NCBI GenBank assembly: GCA_032988165.1
Contig: JANTQF010000153.1
Span: forward strand, 17,188 to 81,187
DNA: 64,000 nucleotides
Source of the DNA: Emmonsiellopsis sp. PD_33
Taxonomy: Eukaryota; Ascomycota; Eurotiomycetes; Onygenales; Ajellomycetaceae
Reading direction: 5' to 3'
Within the stretch, counting starts at the first letter, position 1. The number at the start of each line of letters is the position of its first letter. Below the pieces are notes generated by a model. It ran no database searches and was not told where the DNA came from. It saw only the letters and a list, made by a program, of their open reading frames with translations. Both the position numbers and the translations under genes were made by a program. Of the stretch, positions 1 to 12,441 are shown in pieces.

Positions 1-841
1 TCCACATTATATCAGAAGGCCCCGTAGCTTTCTTTTACTATATCTATCTATCTATCCATCTATCCATACCAAGGAGGTGGAAATGTGAGAGAACAAGAGA
101 GAGACAGAGAGAGAACGGCGGGAATAAAGACCGAATTTTCCCATGCCGTAACCATTTACCGGGCCAGAAAAAAAAAAGGACAGTTTCGTGAATTATGCGT
201 ATAAACCCTGACCGAGAAAACCTATGGGGAAGGAGGCACGGGGGGGCAAGAGAGGCATATTAAGGAGAGCAGATAGCCATATCCCGACCCGATAAAGGGG
301 ATTAAACGCATAGACAACGGAGTGTGAAATAGAAAAGAAAAGGTTTCGCCCCATCCCATCCCATCCCATCCCTCGTCAATCGTGCGGCAATTGATGAATA
401 ATACAGGTTGGGAAGGGGAAAATGCTGCTGCTGCTGGCGGTAGGATGTGTTGGAGGATGTTTTTTGCTCTTTTGACGAAGAACATTGGGGAGATTAGGAA
501 ATTGAGGGGACTTCGGTTGTGGGTGGGGATTGGGTGGCCCTGAGATGGGATGGATGTCGTGATGTCGTGCATAAAATGTAGAAACTGGTGTTCGTTATGT
601 CTGTCGGATTGTCGGTGTGTAATTCTGTTGTCTTTAAACTGTCCCCAAATGCGGAGGGCGAAATTTGGGAACTGGAGGGATATTATTAGTCCGTATGTAT
701 TGAAGGTGAAGGATATGTAGGATGCTTTTCAGAGGGGCTGGTGTGGATGAGGAGGAAATTATACGGAGGAATAGACGATAGGGGGTGAATGGAGTTATAG
801 TCGTAGATGATATGGATTTAGAATTGGATAGCGGGGAAGGG
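1..841. other. Intergenic, simple repeats
   Basis: No supportable gene. A TATC/ATCC tetranucleotide run lies at about 41-68 and a CATCC-type pentamer run at about 350-371. The open frames here are short and compositionally biased. This is downstream of the minus-strand gene that ends at 842. Confidence 0.5.
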
Positions 842-1200
842 TCATATGGAATAAGAAGCGGCGCTGGAAGAATGTACAGGTACAAGAGCTTTGCGGGAAC
901 CAATACTGCGGGGAATTGGCGGTAATGTGATAGACGTGCGGAGCCACGTAGGGGAGAGAACTTACTGCTCAATGTCCATGACCTGCGCCCGAGCTTCAAG
1001 CAGGGCTAGGAGGGGGGTTTGGGGGATAAGGGCGGGGTGAAGGAGGGTCTTGGATGGAGTATATGGAGTTGCTCCATAGAACCGTGCCCGAGGAATAGCC
1101 GCTGCCATAGTATCGTGGTTGGCCATTGCTGTATTGATGGTTTGATTGGAGACCGTTTGTCCGTTGGAGAGAAGGGTATCTTGGTCGTCGGGAGTCCATT
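842..1200 (-). CDS. 3' end of an unrecognised spliced gene (partial)
   Basis: I do not recognise this protein. Two exons are visible on the minus strand. One runs 1200 to 966 and is preceded by a pyrimidine-rich acceptor (TTTTTTCTCAG). It is followed by a GTAAGT intron (965-906, acceptor CCCCGCAG) and a last exon, 905 to 842, ending in TGA. The joined frame is open for about 99 codons and looks like ordinary protein, rich in Pro, Ala and Thr. It includes the run PRARFYGATPYTPSKTLL and ends in SSSAASYSI. The first exon starts in phase with two bases of a codon, so at least one upstream exon or a 5' leader is missing. An internal ATG (MANHDTM) is an alternative start. The upstream exon could lie in 1250-1660, where a short coding-like frame exists, but I could not connect it. 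Confidence 0.5.
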
Positions 1201-3035
1201 CTGAGAAAAAAGAGGCGGGAGGTTTCTTGATTCAGAAATGGATGGAGGAAGAGATGAAAGTAGCGAATGAATATGCTTTGTCTCTTGAGGACAGATGGAG
1301 CTTGTTGGTATGCCTTTCTTTGGTGTATGGGATGATCTTGTTTCCAGTAAAGAAGGCGAGCAAGTACGCAAAACGAGTGACAAGAATTGTTGTTCCTAAT
1401 AATGAAAGTGAATTCTGGTATGTTGAGATGCGAACATTTCACGATATAAATAGGTCAGCAGGGCGGAAATTGCCAATCTTAAAGAGCTGGGGATTCCTCC
1501 GTCTAGAAGCTTCGGGTCCCGACTAGCTGTATATTTAGAAGCCGATTCCCCATGGAAAATGGCATGTAGAGAGCTAGGTTGGCTGAATAGCGGAGAAAAA
1601 AAAATGTTAGAGAGTATGTAAGGACCCATCAAGGAATAAGCGGTTGCCGTGTGTAACAACCAACTCGACCTGCCGCAGCCGCAGCAGCCTTCCTACGATC
1701 CGTTGGCGAGATGCAGAAAACACCAACGGCCTTAAGGATAAGTCATGGGTGTCTATAAAAAGAAAGAAAGGGGTTTTAGATGTGCGGGGGGGGGGATGAT
1801 GCCCGACCATCTCACGGATGCATCCACGTGGAGATGCATAGAATATTCCTGGATGCTCTCCGTACGACTTCTAGCTGTCATCACAACCCTGACGGGTCGA
1901 GTTTTCGACGAAGGAAAGCAGGATATCGCAGTATGGGATGTGGAGATATGCATATCCAAAGAGCTGAAACGGTTAATAATCGAGCGAATGGGGAGGAAGA
2001 TACCCCTTTCGCATGTATGCAGGGAAACAATAAAAATAGCGCCAAGTTGCAAGTTATTCGTCCAGGTAAGAAGGGAGCAAGGCACATTGCAGCAAAACGG
2101 ACAGCATAGGTTCCGAGGAGCAAGAAAGTGTAGACCATGGGCCAACTCTTCTGGTGTGACAGCAAACACAGAAGTACGTACTATCCAAAAGCTGGCTCCA
2201 GCGAGAAACCGAAGCCGCACAGCAAAGAAGCAGAAATAAGGGAGAGGAAATGGAACAAGTCAGGTAAAAGACGTCTAGAACATTGACATGGATGTACACT
2301 GCCTTCGCTTCGCCCCGTCTTGGGCTTCTCTGCCTGGGAATAGGCAACTGGGTGGTTGCGGGAGTCTGGTGGAGGAATGGACGCAGCCAGCCTTTAAACC
2401 GGGAGCAAAATTCAGCAAGCCGATAGCATGAGCATGATGACGGAATCGAAGACAGGAACAAAAACTCCCTGACACGTGTTGCAATGGCTGTCATCCAAGT
2501 CTTCAGCAAAGATTGAAGCTGAATCTGAATTCTGATGGGGAATACGGGTGTGCGTCATTGAATCTTGTTTGATCGGCCTAATGATAGCATTTCATGCCAC
2601 AATGGGCGCTAGCAGATGCACAGGACGCCAACTGCGGATTTTTATTTGACATCTTCATATAGAGACCCCCATGCTTGACCTGGCAGCATGGACGGGACAG
2701 GTGTGTTTTTTGTTCAACCCAAGCCGCCGGGTAGCCATGTTGCGTTAGGGCACCCAATGGGCAGTTGAGAGAGGCCGCCCGGATTGTCTCCGTTCAGACC
2801 AGTCCAATAAATCGCAGAGCAATCAAGGGCCGGGCAAACCGTTTGATATTGCACGACGTTGAAGTCCAGAGTGAGTTGTAAATAGTTTAGGGTCGGGCCG
2901 CCCGATTGGGGTTAGCTCGGATCGCGGAAAATCTTCCCAGCGAAGACCTGGATATCAATCTCAGAACACAAACTCCCGCCCGACGCAACCCTCCCTCTCC
3001 CGTCCCGGAATTCAGATGCGATACTCCTCCCACAG
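1201..3035. other. Intergenic, with possible unresolved 5' exons of the 842-1200 gene
   Basis: No clear gene. Several 60-160 codon frames overlap on both strands without family features or consistent splice signals. The minus-strand frame around 1440-1590 has some coding look and may belong to the gene ending at 842. The right side is the promoter region of the mitoribosomal protein gene. Confidence 0.4.
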
Positions 3036-3963
3036 ATGACATCGAAACTCCCAGGCCAAGCTTTCGCGGCTGTCACGCGGCCGGGGCGCTGGCGTGCCCC
3101 CTCCTGTGCCGTGTCGGTTTGCTCCAACGCCCAGTACCTCCGAAGAAATGGCTTTTCCTCCGTCGCAACGCCAGAGGGCTCACAGGTTGACACAACATCG
3201 GTGCCGCGATGGAAGCAGACTCCGCCTGCCATGAAGGCCCCGGTGCGATTACAGGGAGATCCGAGCAAGCCAGAGTTCCCCGTGAATTCAGATCCTAAGG
3301 TTCTTGATGCGTTTTACGGCAGGTTACTGGGCAAGGATGGACATAAAATGCTTTCTGAGGAAGTCAAATGGCAGGCCGTCACGCATAAAAGTTTCGACCA
3401 GGGTCGCAGAGGTTTCAATGACAAATTGGCCTACCTGGGTATGCCTGATGGGCCCAATGCTTTTCCCCCTCAATAGTTAAAGACAGCTGCTGACGGACCA
3501 CCTCAAACGACAGGCAAGCAAATAGTGCATCTCCAGTGCTCATTTGCTTTTCTAGAGACCCCCCCTCTTGCTTCAGAGACAGCGAAAGAAGATCCTTATG
3601 GCCGGGAGCCCTTCGAGCATCTCGCTTTGCAGGGTTTGGATAACCTTACCGCCGAAAATAAGGATATGAAGATCAACACGCGCAATATGGCCAAGCTCGG
3701 GAAGCTATATGGGGTGGAGGAAGTCCTGAGATGGCGTCCACGATATGTATATACCCCCCATTCCTTTTGTATATTCTACAATTCGTCGCGTGCTCACATT
3801 TCACTAGGTGGGAGACCTCGGCGAGTCCGGAATGGAGCTCACTTTGACGCAGGCGCTGTACGCGGTGATCGGAGCAGTCGCACTCGAGAAAGGAACCGTA
3901 GTTGCGAACCAGATAACAAGGGAACGGATACTTCAACCTTTGGGATTCAGGACGACCTATTAA
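3036..3963 (+). CDS. MRPL15: Mitochondrial large-subunit ribosomal protein mL57 (MRPL15)
   Basis: Structural protein of the mitochondrial 54S ribosomal subunit with a catalytically dead RNase III fold. Three exons: 3036-3438, 3514-3746 and 3808-3963. These give 263 aa, close to the usual length. Residues 1 to about 42 are Arg/Ser/Ala-rich with almost no acidic residues, as expected of a mitochondrial presequence. The RNase III-like helix follows, with AVTHKSFDQGRRGFNDKLAYLG across the first splice junction (quoted here in full length 22 only as positions about 115-136; key residues are the His-Lys-Ser and Asn-Asp-Lys-Leu). The C-terminal part carries ALYAVIGAVALEKG, typical of the family. Introns are 75 and 61 nt with GTATG-type donors. 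The start is the first ATG giving the presequence. It lies about 0.7 kb upstream of the AP-1 mu gene on the same strand, with no sign of co-regulation. Confidence 0.93.
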
Positions 3964-4688
3964 TGTTAAAGCTCGAAAAGGTGGGGGGGAGGAATTTGTT
4001 ATGGGCTACCGCATCTTTGGACGGCGTTGTACTTTTATATTAGAACTTGTGCGATTCCAGGCATTCATGTATTAACAGACTTTTTTTTATTATATATATA
4101 CACCTTGACATTATTGTTTCATTTCAGCCGAGAATCAAATCGATTAAACATATCTAAAGAGCAATGTCCGATCCCTCTGACACCGCCCGCGCAACCAGAA
4201 AAATGCACGGCCAGTTCTTATGGGATCCTTGTTTTCAGTCTCCGCACCACCATATCGCAAGAATCAGCAATTGGGTAACCGGCCTCCGACAGAATGTCAG
4301 AGAGCTGGCTACATAAAAAAAATTAATAAATAATTTTTGTGTTGGCTTGCACTGTCTTTTGGGTGCGTGGAGGAGAAAAAAGAAAAAGAAAACCAGAGGA
4401 AACAAAAAACGCATTTTATATTGGCGGTGGAGGGCGCTAGACCGGATTGGGCCGTAGCGCCATCTCCGGCTGAATATCAGAAAGATGCCACATGGGGAAC
4501 GTCGATGTTGGAGACCTCATATCTCGAATTGCGCCTCAACCCACCACGCAGCCCGGCAATAGCTCTCGATTTGACCCTCTACCGCTGTTTGCTATTTGTC
4601 CCGATGGCACAATAAGCCCGCCGCCGCGGAATGACCCTTTCCCGCCTCTGTTGTTGAACCCCGTTACACTCGATACCCAATTGACATC
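3964..4688. other. Intergenic / promoter of AP-1 mu gene
   Basis: 725 bp between two same-strand genes. It contains a T/TA-rich tract near 4080-4100 and A-rich stretches near 4310-4400. The open frames seen here (for example 4337-4615) have no family signature. Confidence 0.5.
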
Positions 4689-6907
4689 ATGGCGTCGGCG
4701 ATATTCTTTCTGGACCTCAAGGGCAAGGTACGATGAATACAGGCAGATACGAGTCGGGATTTAATGAGGATCTGTCTACATGCTGCCACGCTTGCTCTCG
4801 GGAATACTCGTGCTGACGGTTCTTTGTTGGTAGACCCTTTTGGCCCGTAACTATAGGGGAGACATTCCCATGTCCGCGGTGGAGAAGTTCCCCATCCTCC
4901 TCAGCGAAGCAGAAGAGGAGAGCTCTGCTGTTCCCCCGTGCTTTTCTGATGAGGGCATAAACGTACGTGTGCTGGTTGCTGCTGGTTATCCCCCGCCCTG
5001 GCGGCCACCTTCCCCGCCATCCGTCCACCCCGCTGATGGCGCCCGCGTTCGCTCTTATACTTACTGAACCACGATTACGATAGTATCTTTATATCCGCCA
5101 TAGCAACCTCTATCTTCTCGCTTTAACGAAACGAAACACAAATGCCGCTGAAATCCTTCTATTCCTACACAAGATCGTCGAGGTCTTCACCGAGTACTTC
5201 AAGGAGTTGGAGGAAGAGAGTATCAGAGATAACTTCGTCATTATTTATGAATTGCTTGATGAGATGATGGACTTTGGCTATCCACAGACGACGGAGTCCA
5301 AGATATTGCAGGAGTATGTGACCCGATATCTTTGGAACCTCCACATCCCCCTCGTATTCCCCGTGGGGTCCTAATCTAACCTCTGATTTAGGTACATCAC
5401 CCAAGAATCACATAAACTAGAGATCCAAGCTCGACCCCCGATTGCTGTAACAAATGCCGTGTCTTGGAGAAGCGAAGGAATCCGATATCGTAAGAATGAA
5501 GTTTTCCTTGACGTGGTCGAATCGCTCAATCTTCTTGTGTCAGCCAATGGCAACGTCCTTCGATCCGAAATCCTGGGGGCGATCAAGATGAAGTGTTATT
5601 TGAGTGGGATGCCCGAATTACGACTAGGTTTGAACGATAAAGCAATGTTTGAAACGACAGGGAGGGCGACGAGAGGAAAGGCGGTTGAGATGGAGGATGT
5701 CAAGTTCCACCAATGCGTCCGGTTATCCCGGTTCGAAAATGACCGCACAATCAGCTTCATCCCCCCTGACGGGGAATTCGAGTTGATGAGCTATAGGTTG
5801 AACACCCAGGTGAAGCCCCTCATATGGGTGGAATGTTTGGTGGAGTCTCATTCTGGTTCACGAATTGAATATATGCTCAAGGTAAGCACATGCCAAGCAA
5901 TTTTGATAAAGCCAATGGCCTGCATCTCTTTTCGTCCCATCAGAATTTGGAATCTCACCGTTACATTAGGCTAAAGCGCAATTCAAACGCCGGAGTACCG
6001 CCAACAACGTGGAGATTTTGGTTCCAGTCCCAGAAGACGCAGATTCCCCGCGATTCCGGACCAATATAGGATCCGTCCACTATGCCCCAGAGAAGTCCGC
6101 CATAATATGGAAAATCAAACAATTTGGCGGAGGAAAAGAGTTTCTCATGCGTGCGGAGTTAGGATTACCTTCGGTGAAGGGCGATGATGAATTGGGAGGC
6201 GGTATGACTGGTGGCTTCGGAGGTAGTATGGGTGGTACCGGGCAGGGCGCAAAAGGAAAACGGCCCATCAACGTCAAGTTCGAGATTCCATACTTCACAA
6301 CAAGTGGAATCCAAGTCCGCTATCTGAAAATCATCGAGCCAAAGGTGAGTGACTTGCCACTCCTATTTCTTTTCTTTTTTTAGGACTTCTCTCTTCTACC
6401 TTCCCGTTCTCTCCGTCGTCCCCGCAATGGTTTATTTGCTTTTTCTGCCCTCCACGTTTATCACGACCTGCCCAAATTGGGCCGCCTGCATGCAAAACTC
6501 TCCTTTCTCCTATCTGAGTGGTGCATGGGGCATCATCCAACCTCCATGCCAAGGATTCTCCCCTCTACATCGCGCCCCCCTCCATGCATCTTCCTTCGGC
6601 CCAAGTTGACCCTCACAATCCGCCGGACATGCTCGAGCTTCGCTTCCGCATATTCCTACTCGCAACATCCTCATTACCAAGCCCTAATATACCCCAAGAA
6701 GGCCAGGGGGCTCGCTTAATTTACCTCCTCGTCGATTTCTACCTTCCCCCAATTCCGCTCCTTCCGACTCATTTCCTTTTATTCATTATTCTCTGGCATC
6801 AACTGACTAAAATGTTCTTCTAATAGCTCCAATACCCATCCCTCCCATGGGTCCGATACATTACTCAATCAGGAGATATCGCTGTCCGTCTGCCAGATGT
6901 GCAATGA
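4689..6907 (+). CDS. apm1: AP-1 clathrin adaptor complex medium (mu) subunit
   Basis: Medium chain of the AP-1 adaptor, which binds tyrosine-based (YxxPhi) sorting signals at the trans-Golgi network and endosomes. Six exons: 4689-4727, 4834-4962, 5084-5313, 5392-5881, 5970-6344 and 6827-6907. They encode 447 aa, the normal size. It begins MASAIFFLDLKGK, the conserved mu1 start. The N-terminal longin domain spans about residues 1-140 and the mu-homology domain about 165-447. It ends in the conserved LPWVRYITQSGDIAVRLPDVQ-type tail. A Gly-rich loop (GGGMTGGFGGSMGG) interrupts the mu-homology domain, as in other filamentous fungi. All junctions keep frame. The fifth intron (6345-6826, 482 nt) is far longer than the other four (78-121 nt). 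Confidence 0.95.
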
Positions 6908-8381
6908 TGTAATCCATCCATCCATGATCGTTTTTCAAACTTAGCCTATATACCGCCCAAGCATTAGCACTACTCCTATTGAGATGGCAAACATGAATAT
7001 CTTCTTCTACAATCCAATGAATTATAATTTCCTTCCCTCCCCACATTCTCTCCCCATCTGGCGCGTCCCCCGTCCCCCACCCCCACGAAGCAAAAAGCCC
7101 AATAGCCGACCAGCCCATCAATGACGCACGCCAACTCGATGATCCATCCTCAAACCGGCCCGACCTCCCTCCCTCTCCACCTGCCTATCTATTATGCATG
7201 ACGTACTGGTTGCGTTATGTTATGTGCTCGATGCATCATCACTTTGGCGCCTGTGATAGGTGCTTTGGCTTGAGGTCGTGTCGGTGTGAATTTTCCGGGC
7301 TTGTAGATAGATCATCAAACTGGGCGCTAGTTTCTGGCTGTGCTGTGCTGTGCTTTGCTTTGCTAGACTAGGGTTCGTGTATGTATGTATGTATGTATGT
7401 CCGCAAGCATGGGATTGGAGATTGATGATATGTTTCTGCTGCTGGCTACTGCTAGGGATGAGTAGGTAGGAAAATCTTAATCTTGTCAATTTTTTTTTAC
7501 CCAGTCTCGACTCTTTGCTACCTTCTTACCTCATCGTCCCGCGGAGCGAAATATATTTGTTGCATGCGTTGCATTGCATAAATGCGCTTGCTGGGGATCT
7601 ACAATGGAAAGGTAGTTTTTGACTACGTCGAGAGCTAGAGAGAGAGAGAAAGTCTCTGAATCCTTCGTTGTGCATTGCATTGCTCGTTTTTCATTCATAC
7701 GAAATCCCCTCCTCCGTCTCGCGTAAATCTCAGCACCGTGAGAAGATTCGGGACAGAGAGGAAGGGTGAGTGAGTGATTTGTGGAGAATGCGTAGGGTGG
7801 AAATGATAGGCTGATAGACGTGGCATTTTGGAAGCATTTTGGCGAAGCACAGATATTTAACTAACTAACTAACTAGACTAGCGGGATCTTTTAGGGCGAA
7901 TTGCATGCATGAAACATTCGAGCTTGCGGAGAGATGTCGTATCATGTATGCGTGTTGCGTTGGAAGGTTCATGACAGGGAAAAGTGTCGTATTTATGCAG
8001 AAGTGAAAAGTTAGAAGATAAAGAAAAAAAGAAAAGAAAATAATAAAAAAAGGCAAAACTAATAAATGGTAAACTGTAGAAGAAGCAAATAGGAAATCGG
8101 TAAACATAGAATATAACGGGTGGATAGATAAAGGGGCGGGAATCCCCGCTTCTGCAGAATAACTCAAGACAGCCCTCCCGGTTTTCGACATTGAAGCGAG
8201 TGAAAATATCTAAGGCGTGATAAAGTTGTGGACGACGAAGGGAAAATAGGAGCCGTGGCTCTAAAAAGACCCATCGTTCTCTGCGAAGGGAAAAATTGTG
8301 CAAATCTGAATAGTTGGACGCTGTCTGCGGTCAACAATCGGACACTTTCTGTTGTGAGCGGGATGCATACAATATATTTGA
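6908..8381. other. Intergenic with microsatellites
   Basis: About 1.5 kb without a supportable gene. It contains a GTAT tetranucleotide run near 7379-7400, a short CTAA run near 7861-7875 and A-rich tracts around 8015-8060. Open frames on the minus strand are low-complexity and unconvincing. Confidence 0.5.
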
Positions 8382-9476
8382 TCACGGCAAAATCAACGGT
8401 CCGCGAGATCCATCTTGGTACGAAGAGAGCACCGCTTCGTGTCCGGGGAAGCATCGAATAGAGACGATGACACCGCGACCATGTACCTCTAGAACGTGTT
8501 AGTTATTCGCATGAATTAAAATCGGAAGCGCGGATTTCTCACTTTTGCCATTCCAAGTGTGGCTCTCCCATTCAGGGGGTTTGAAAGACTCGATAGCTTT
8601 AAACGGCCGGATGACTTCCGCTTGATTCTCAGGGGCGGGGCCAGATAAAGCTGCGAATGCAATTATTAGGGCGAGGCTCCCTGCAAGAGCCGTTCTTGTG
8701 GTTGAAACGTTGACCTGGTTGTAGTTGTAGCTCTCTGGGACGAGTTGTGGGATCCATTTAACCGATCCTGGGGCGGCAAGGACGTTGTGCTCAGCATCAA
8801 ATTTCATGACTGATATTGGCCATCTGTTTCTGTTATCGGCTTCAATATGGTTAAACATCACTCTCCGCCAGCCGTATCGTGCGTCTTTCGTTCTGACTAT
8901 CTGCTCAACGCTTTCCGCTCTGCAGTCAAACGGAACTCCAAGGAAATGGCTCGTTTCGGAATTATAAAAGAGAGAACATTCTTGAAATCTGACACCAGGG
9001 GTTGTTTGGTGATTGTTTGGTGGACAAGAGGATATGCGATCAGTGTCCCACTTACACCATCCAGTTGTACCAGTGATAGTGATCGCCTCTGGAATCGTGG
9101 GTGGGCTCCAGGTCTGCATTGCGTCACGAATTTCCTCTTGGACATCATTATTCGGTTTAACAAAGTCGACATTGAAAAAAAATTTCAAATACTGATAGTT
9201 AGCGGGGGGGATCGTAGGCGTCGCAGACATCTTCTCTTGCTGAGTCCCGTACGAGTTACTGAATGAAAGGCAGTTGACGTTCGGCTTTGCTATGATGTGA
9301 TGGATGAGCTCAAAACCGGAATACGAAAGAGAGGGAATAACTAAATAAACTCACCACAGTTTCAGTTCCAAATGTAGACAACGAAAGACCCCAAGAGAGA
9401 GCAATCTCGATTGAGACCGCGGCCGTAAGGATGTTCGGTACACTTTCAAGCAATCCGGTTTCGGTATATGGATTTT
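8382..9476 (-). CDS. Orphan membrane-anchored protein, 5' end unresolved
   Basis: Not recognised. Three minus-strand exons fit together in frame: 9476-9355, 9308-8543 and 8488-8382, with introns of 46 and 54 nt (GTGAG donors). The open frame from the internal Met at 9230 alone would be 243 aa, but coding signal clearly continues upstream through NPYTETGLLESVPNILTAA and a hydrophobic segment (SIEIALSWGLSLSTFG). It also continues downstream past the apparent stop at 8499 by splicing into a 35-codon last exon ending GPLILP. The body contains several Cys and Trp residues (GWCKWDTDRISSCPP). A clear transmembrane segment, TALAGSLALIIAFAAL, sits near the C-terminal quarter. The first exon needs one base of a split codon from upstream. 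A candidate ATG lies in the 9650-9690 area but is unproven. No domain suggests a function. Confidence 0.6.
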
Positions 9477-12441
9477 CTGATGTAGAAGGTCATGACAGAG
9501 CTAGATTTCGGGAGTTAAAAGGATATCGTTGACCTTTAATTCTTCGCTAGAACCTGGTGCTCTGGTCGAAAATGCGGACAGAATGAAATTATGACATGGC
9601 CAAGGATCATTTCACGATAGAACTCAGTGTGTCCAACCGATGCCAGCTGTTCACCTCCGCTCCTTCCTGTGAACAGCATTTGACACGAGGGATAGACAGA
9701 ACTGCGTGGCTACCCGACGACATCTTCGAACCTAGAAACATAAGGACGACAGAACGGCGGTGACAATCGAATCCTGGAGTCTGTATCCGATCAGGTTTTT
9801 GACTGGTTGGCCTCCTCTTACCCACGCTAATTAGGTGCCAATGGATGAAACAACAACAACTTTGGTGGAAGCGGAGAGTAGGGCGCCAGAGAAAGACCGA
9901 GAGAAATCAGCATTGGGGGCTGGTTGGCAAACAGCGCCAAATACGTGGAAGCAGAAGGACCGCCTTGAGTGGAATCCGAAGATGATCCGGCAACTGTGAA
10001 AGGAGGAAGAAATTATGCAAAGACTCCACAGGTTCTGTAGATTAGTCCCCAAGATTAGACCTTTGGTAGAGGGAGTGTCGCTTTGACCAAAACTTCTGGG
10101 AATGATGGGCTTGTTGAAGTTAGGGGCGGATTAATTCACAGTTCAACCCGCCAGCTGGCCAAGCGCTAGAGTCTTTCAACAGGTGCCAAACAGTTTTCAA
10201 CTTGAAGTATTCCGGGCTATGTGATATGAAAATGACGTATAACCTAGAAGATTGGGGTAAAACCAAGCGCACTGGGAAATAAAACCCTAGAACTCGAAAT
10301 GTAATCTCGGGCCACAAAATATAACCATTGCTCAGTCGTTTTAACGCGTAAAGGGGCCTGGCTGACCTGGATATAAGATATGAGCAAATTCATAATAAAA
10401 GAGAACAAAATAAATAGGATCGCAGAAGGGGAGAACGTCCTTGATATATCGGCTTGGAGGCAAACGCCCACAAAAAGAAAAGAGTCGAAATGTAGTCAAA
10501 CTTGGCATGGAACATGCAGCATTCCTTGCTTATTTAGCTTGTTGCCTTTCTGTTGCCTTTTTGGACGTGTTCATCGACTTGTCACAGGTGTTTCGCCGAC
10601 ATGGACAGCCTTGGAGGGCAGAAGGCTCTTTCGTACATAGGCATCCACTGAGATGGGGTTATTGGGTCCCTTTCGCATGCCAGGTCACAAAGAATGGTCC
10701 AGATTTGAGCCGGAATGAGCACACATGGGAACCGGTGCAATAGAAGTTTGTGATTCTGGCGATACACCTTAAAAGCCCCCTTGGCCTGGGTGCGATCGTT
10801 GCGCTGCCCCCGGCATTGTATGTACGTACATTGCTTCACTCAAGTAGGGCCAGGGATGAAGATTTCCAAAGTTCCCTGACTGGTTTCATTGGCTGGGTGT
10901 ATATCAAAACCTGGATTTCGTCGTGCTCCAGGAGCAATATGCTTTGGGTGTTAGGATGCCTAACATGTTAAACCTTCACATCCCATATTAGCCAATTTCT
11001 AAAATCGTGATCTGGATCAGGATGCTTCGTTATTTAGTCTGAAGGACCGAAAGGGGACAATCGGTACGTTTCAAGGCCTTGAGGGTTTCGTCCCGGATGA
11101 GGGAGCCAGCCCTACTACGTTGCCTGTTGAGATATCAGCTCGCAGATATTTGACAATGGCTGATAACAGACCGTATATCATGTCTCTTCCTCTATAGATC
11201 GAGCTCTAGAGCCTGCTGATGAGGAATATCCCTGGTTGAAATTGGCCCGGAATAGGAGGCAGTCGCATGCATAAAGGCCAACTTCGTCGAACTCTGGGCC
11301 AGTGGAAGGCTTCAGGCCAATTTACAAAGTCCTGGGGGCGCACTAGATGTTGGGTAGACGAGAGGGACAACGTCTCTCCCGTCAATTGGCAGAGCCTCGA
11401 GGTGAGAGCGAGAAGAGCGATGTGAGGCGGTTGGGGCTACAAATTCGAGATGGACGAGGTTGACCTCGGAAGGCGTGGCCTTAACCGATTTCATCCACCA
11501 AACTCTTCCCAACCCAATATCCAACTAACTTAACACGGCTCGACAACCTCCAATTCTCCTTGCCACCACAGACATCGTCCATCGCAGCCAAAATAAACTG
11601 CTATGAGGTGAATATGGCGCGGTACTGACGGATTATGCGCGTCCTTTTCCCCGCTATTGTTGCTACTGGTTGATATCTCTCCAGAACCGTTGATTGAAAC
11701 GGAAGAACGAACCAAGCCTATCATCACTAGACGCGTCTTGCTTGCTCGCATCCGGCATGAAGCATGGCCTATTTATAACTTTATCTGCTTGTCGGCCTTA
11801 CATACTGTCGTTCGAACTCGAATAATATAAGCTAAGATATCGTCCTTGCCGGACGCGATACGACGAGCAAGCTTTGATCGGAAAAACCTCGATTAATGCC
11901 TCTACTTGGGCAAATTGACGCCCTGGACATATGACTGTATTCAGAGAGTCTACATGTGACCATTCTTTATTAGGATTGGTGCTTAACCGTTCCTCGCAAA
12001 ATACTATCATTCGATATCGCCAGATCCCGTTGAAATCGCTCGCACAAAAAACCGACCGGAGCAACTCGATTTAGGAATCCACCTCGTCATATTGGTGTAT
12101 ACTGACGGTGGCTTTATTCTCCTGCGTACGATTCCCAAACAGGGTGACAGCAGAGCATTTAAATCGCTACTTCGAAAGTGGAAATTTATCTAGTGCCGCC
12201 AGTATTCCGGACTTGGAAAATATTCTCTATTAAGGAACATACGTTTCAGGCAGTTAAAGAATGACATTGAACTTGATAGTGAAGGAAATAACCCAGAAAA
12301 GGGACCCAAAATGCACAGAAGGACAGACATAACCCAGAGGAATATGGACAAAATGAGGCCTAGCACCGAATGCCGTAACTAACGCTCGCAGGACAAAGCC
12401 ACAATTCCATCTTGGACCCAAACTCTTTCTTCGCCGCTTAT
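9477..12441. other. Gene-poor region with possible degenerate exons
   Basis: Nearly 3 kb without a complete gene. Minus-strand frames at 11312-11524, 11530-11751 and 11798-12064 read like protein and are bounded by possible splice donors, so they may be parts of one spliced or decayed gene. I could not build a consistent model. The rest shows no signal. Confidence 0.4.

Noticed and set aside
222..572. Minus-strand 116-codon open frame
   Set aside because: Composition follows a pentamer repeat and Pro/Ser bias; no family motif and no consistent splice context.
1753..2509. Overlapping long open frames on both strands
   Set aside because: Several frames are open at once in GC-balanced DNA, with Cys/Ser/Leu-rich noise and no recognisable protein.
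4337..4764. Open frames just before the AP-1 mu gene
   Set aside because: They overlap the true start exon in other frames and have no conserved sequence; treated as promoter/leader.
7865..8303. Hydrophobic minus-strand frames that look like membrane proteins
   Set aside because: The Phe/Leu-rich runs come from A-rich plus-strand DNA; there are no loops or charged boundaries as in real membrane proteins.
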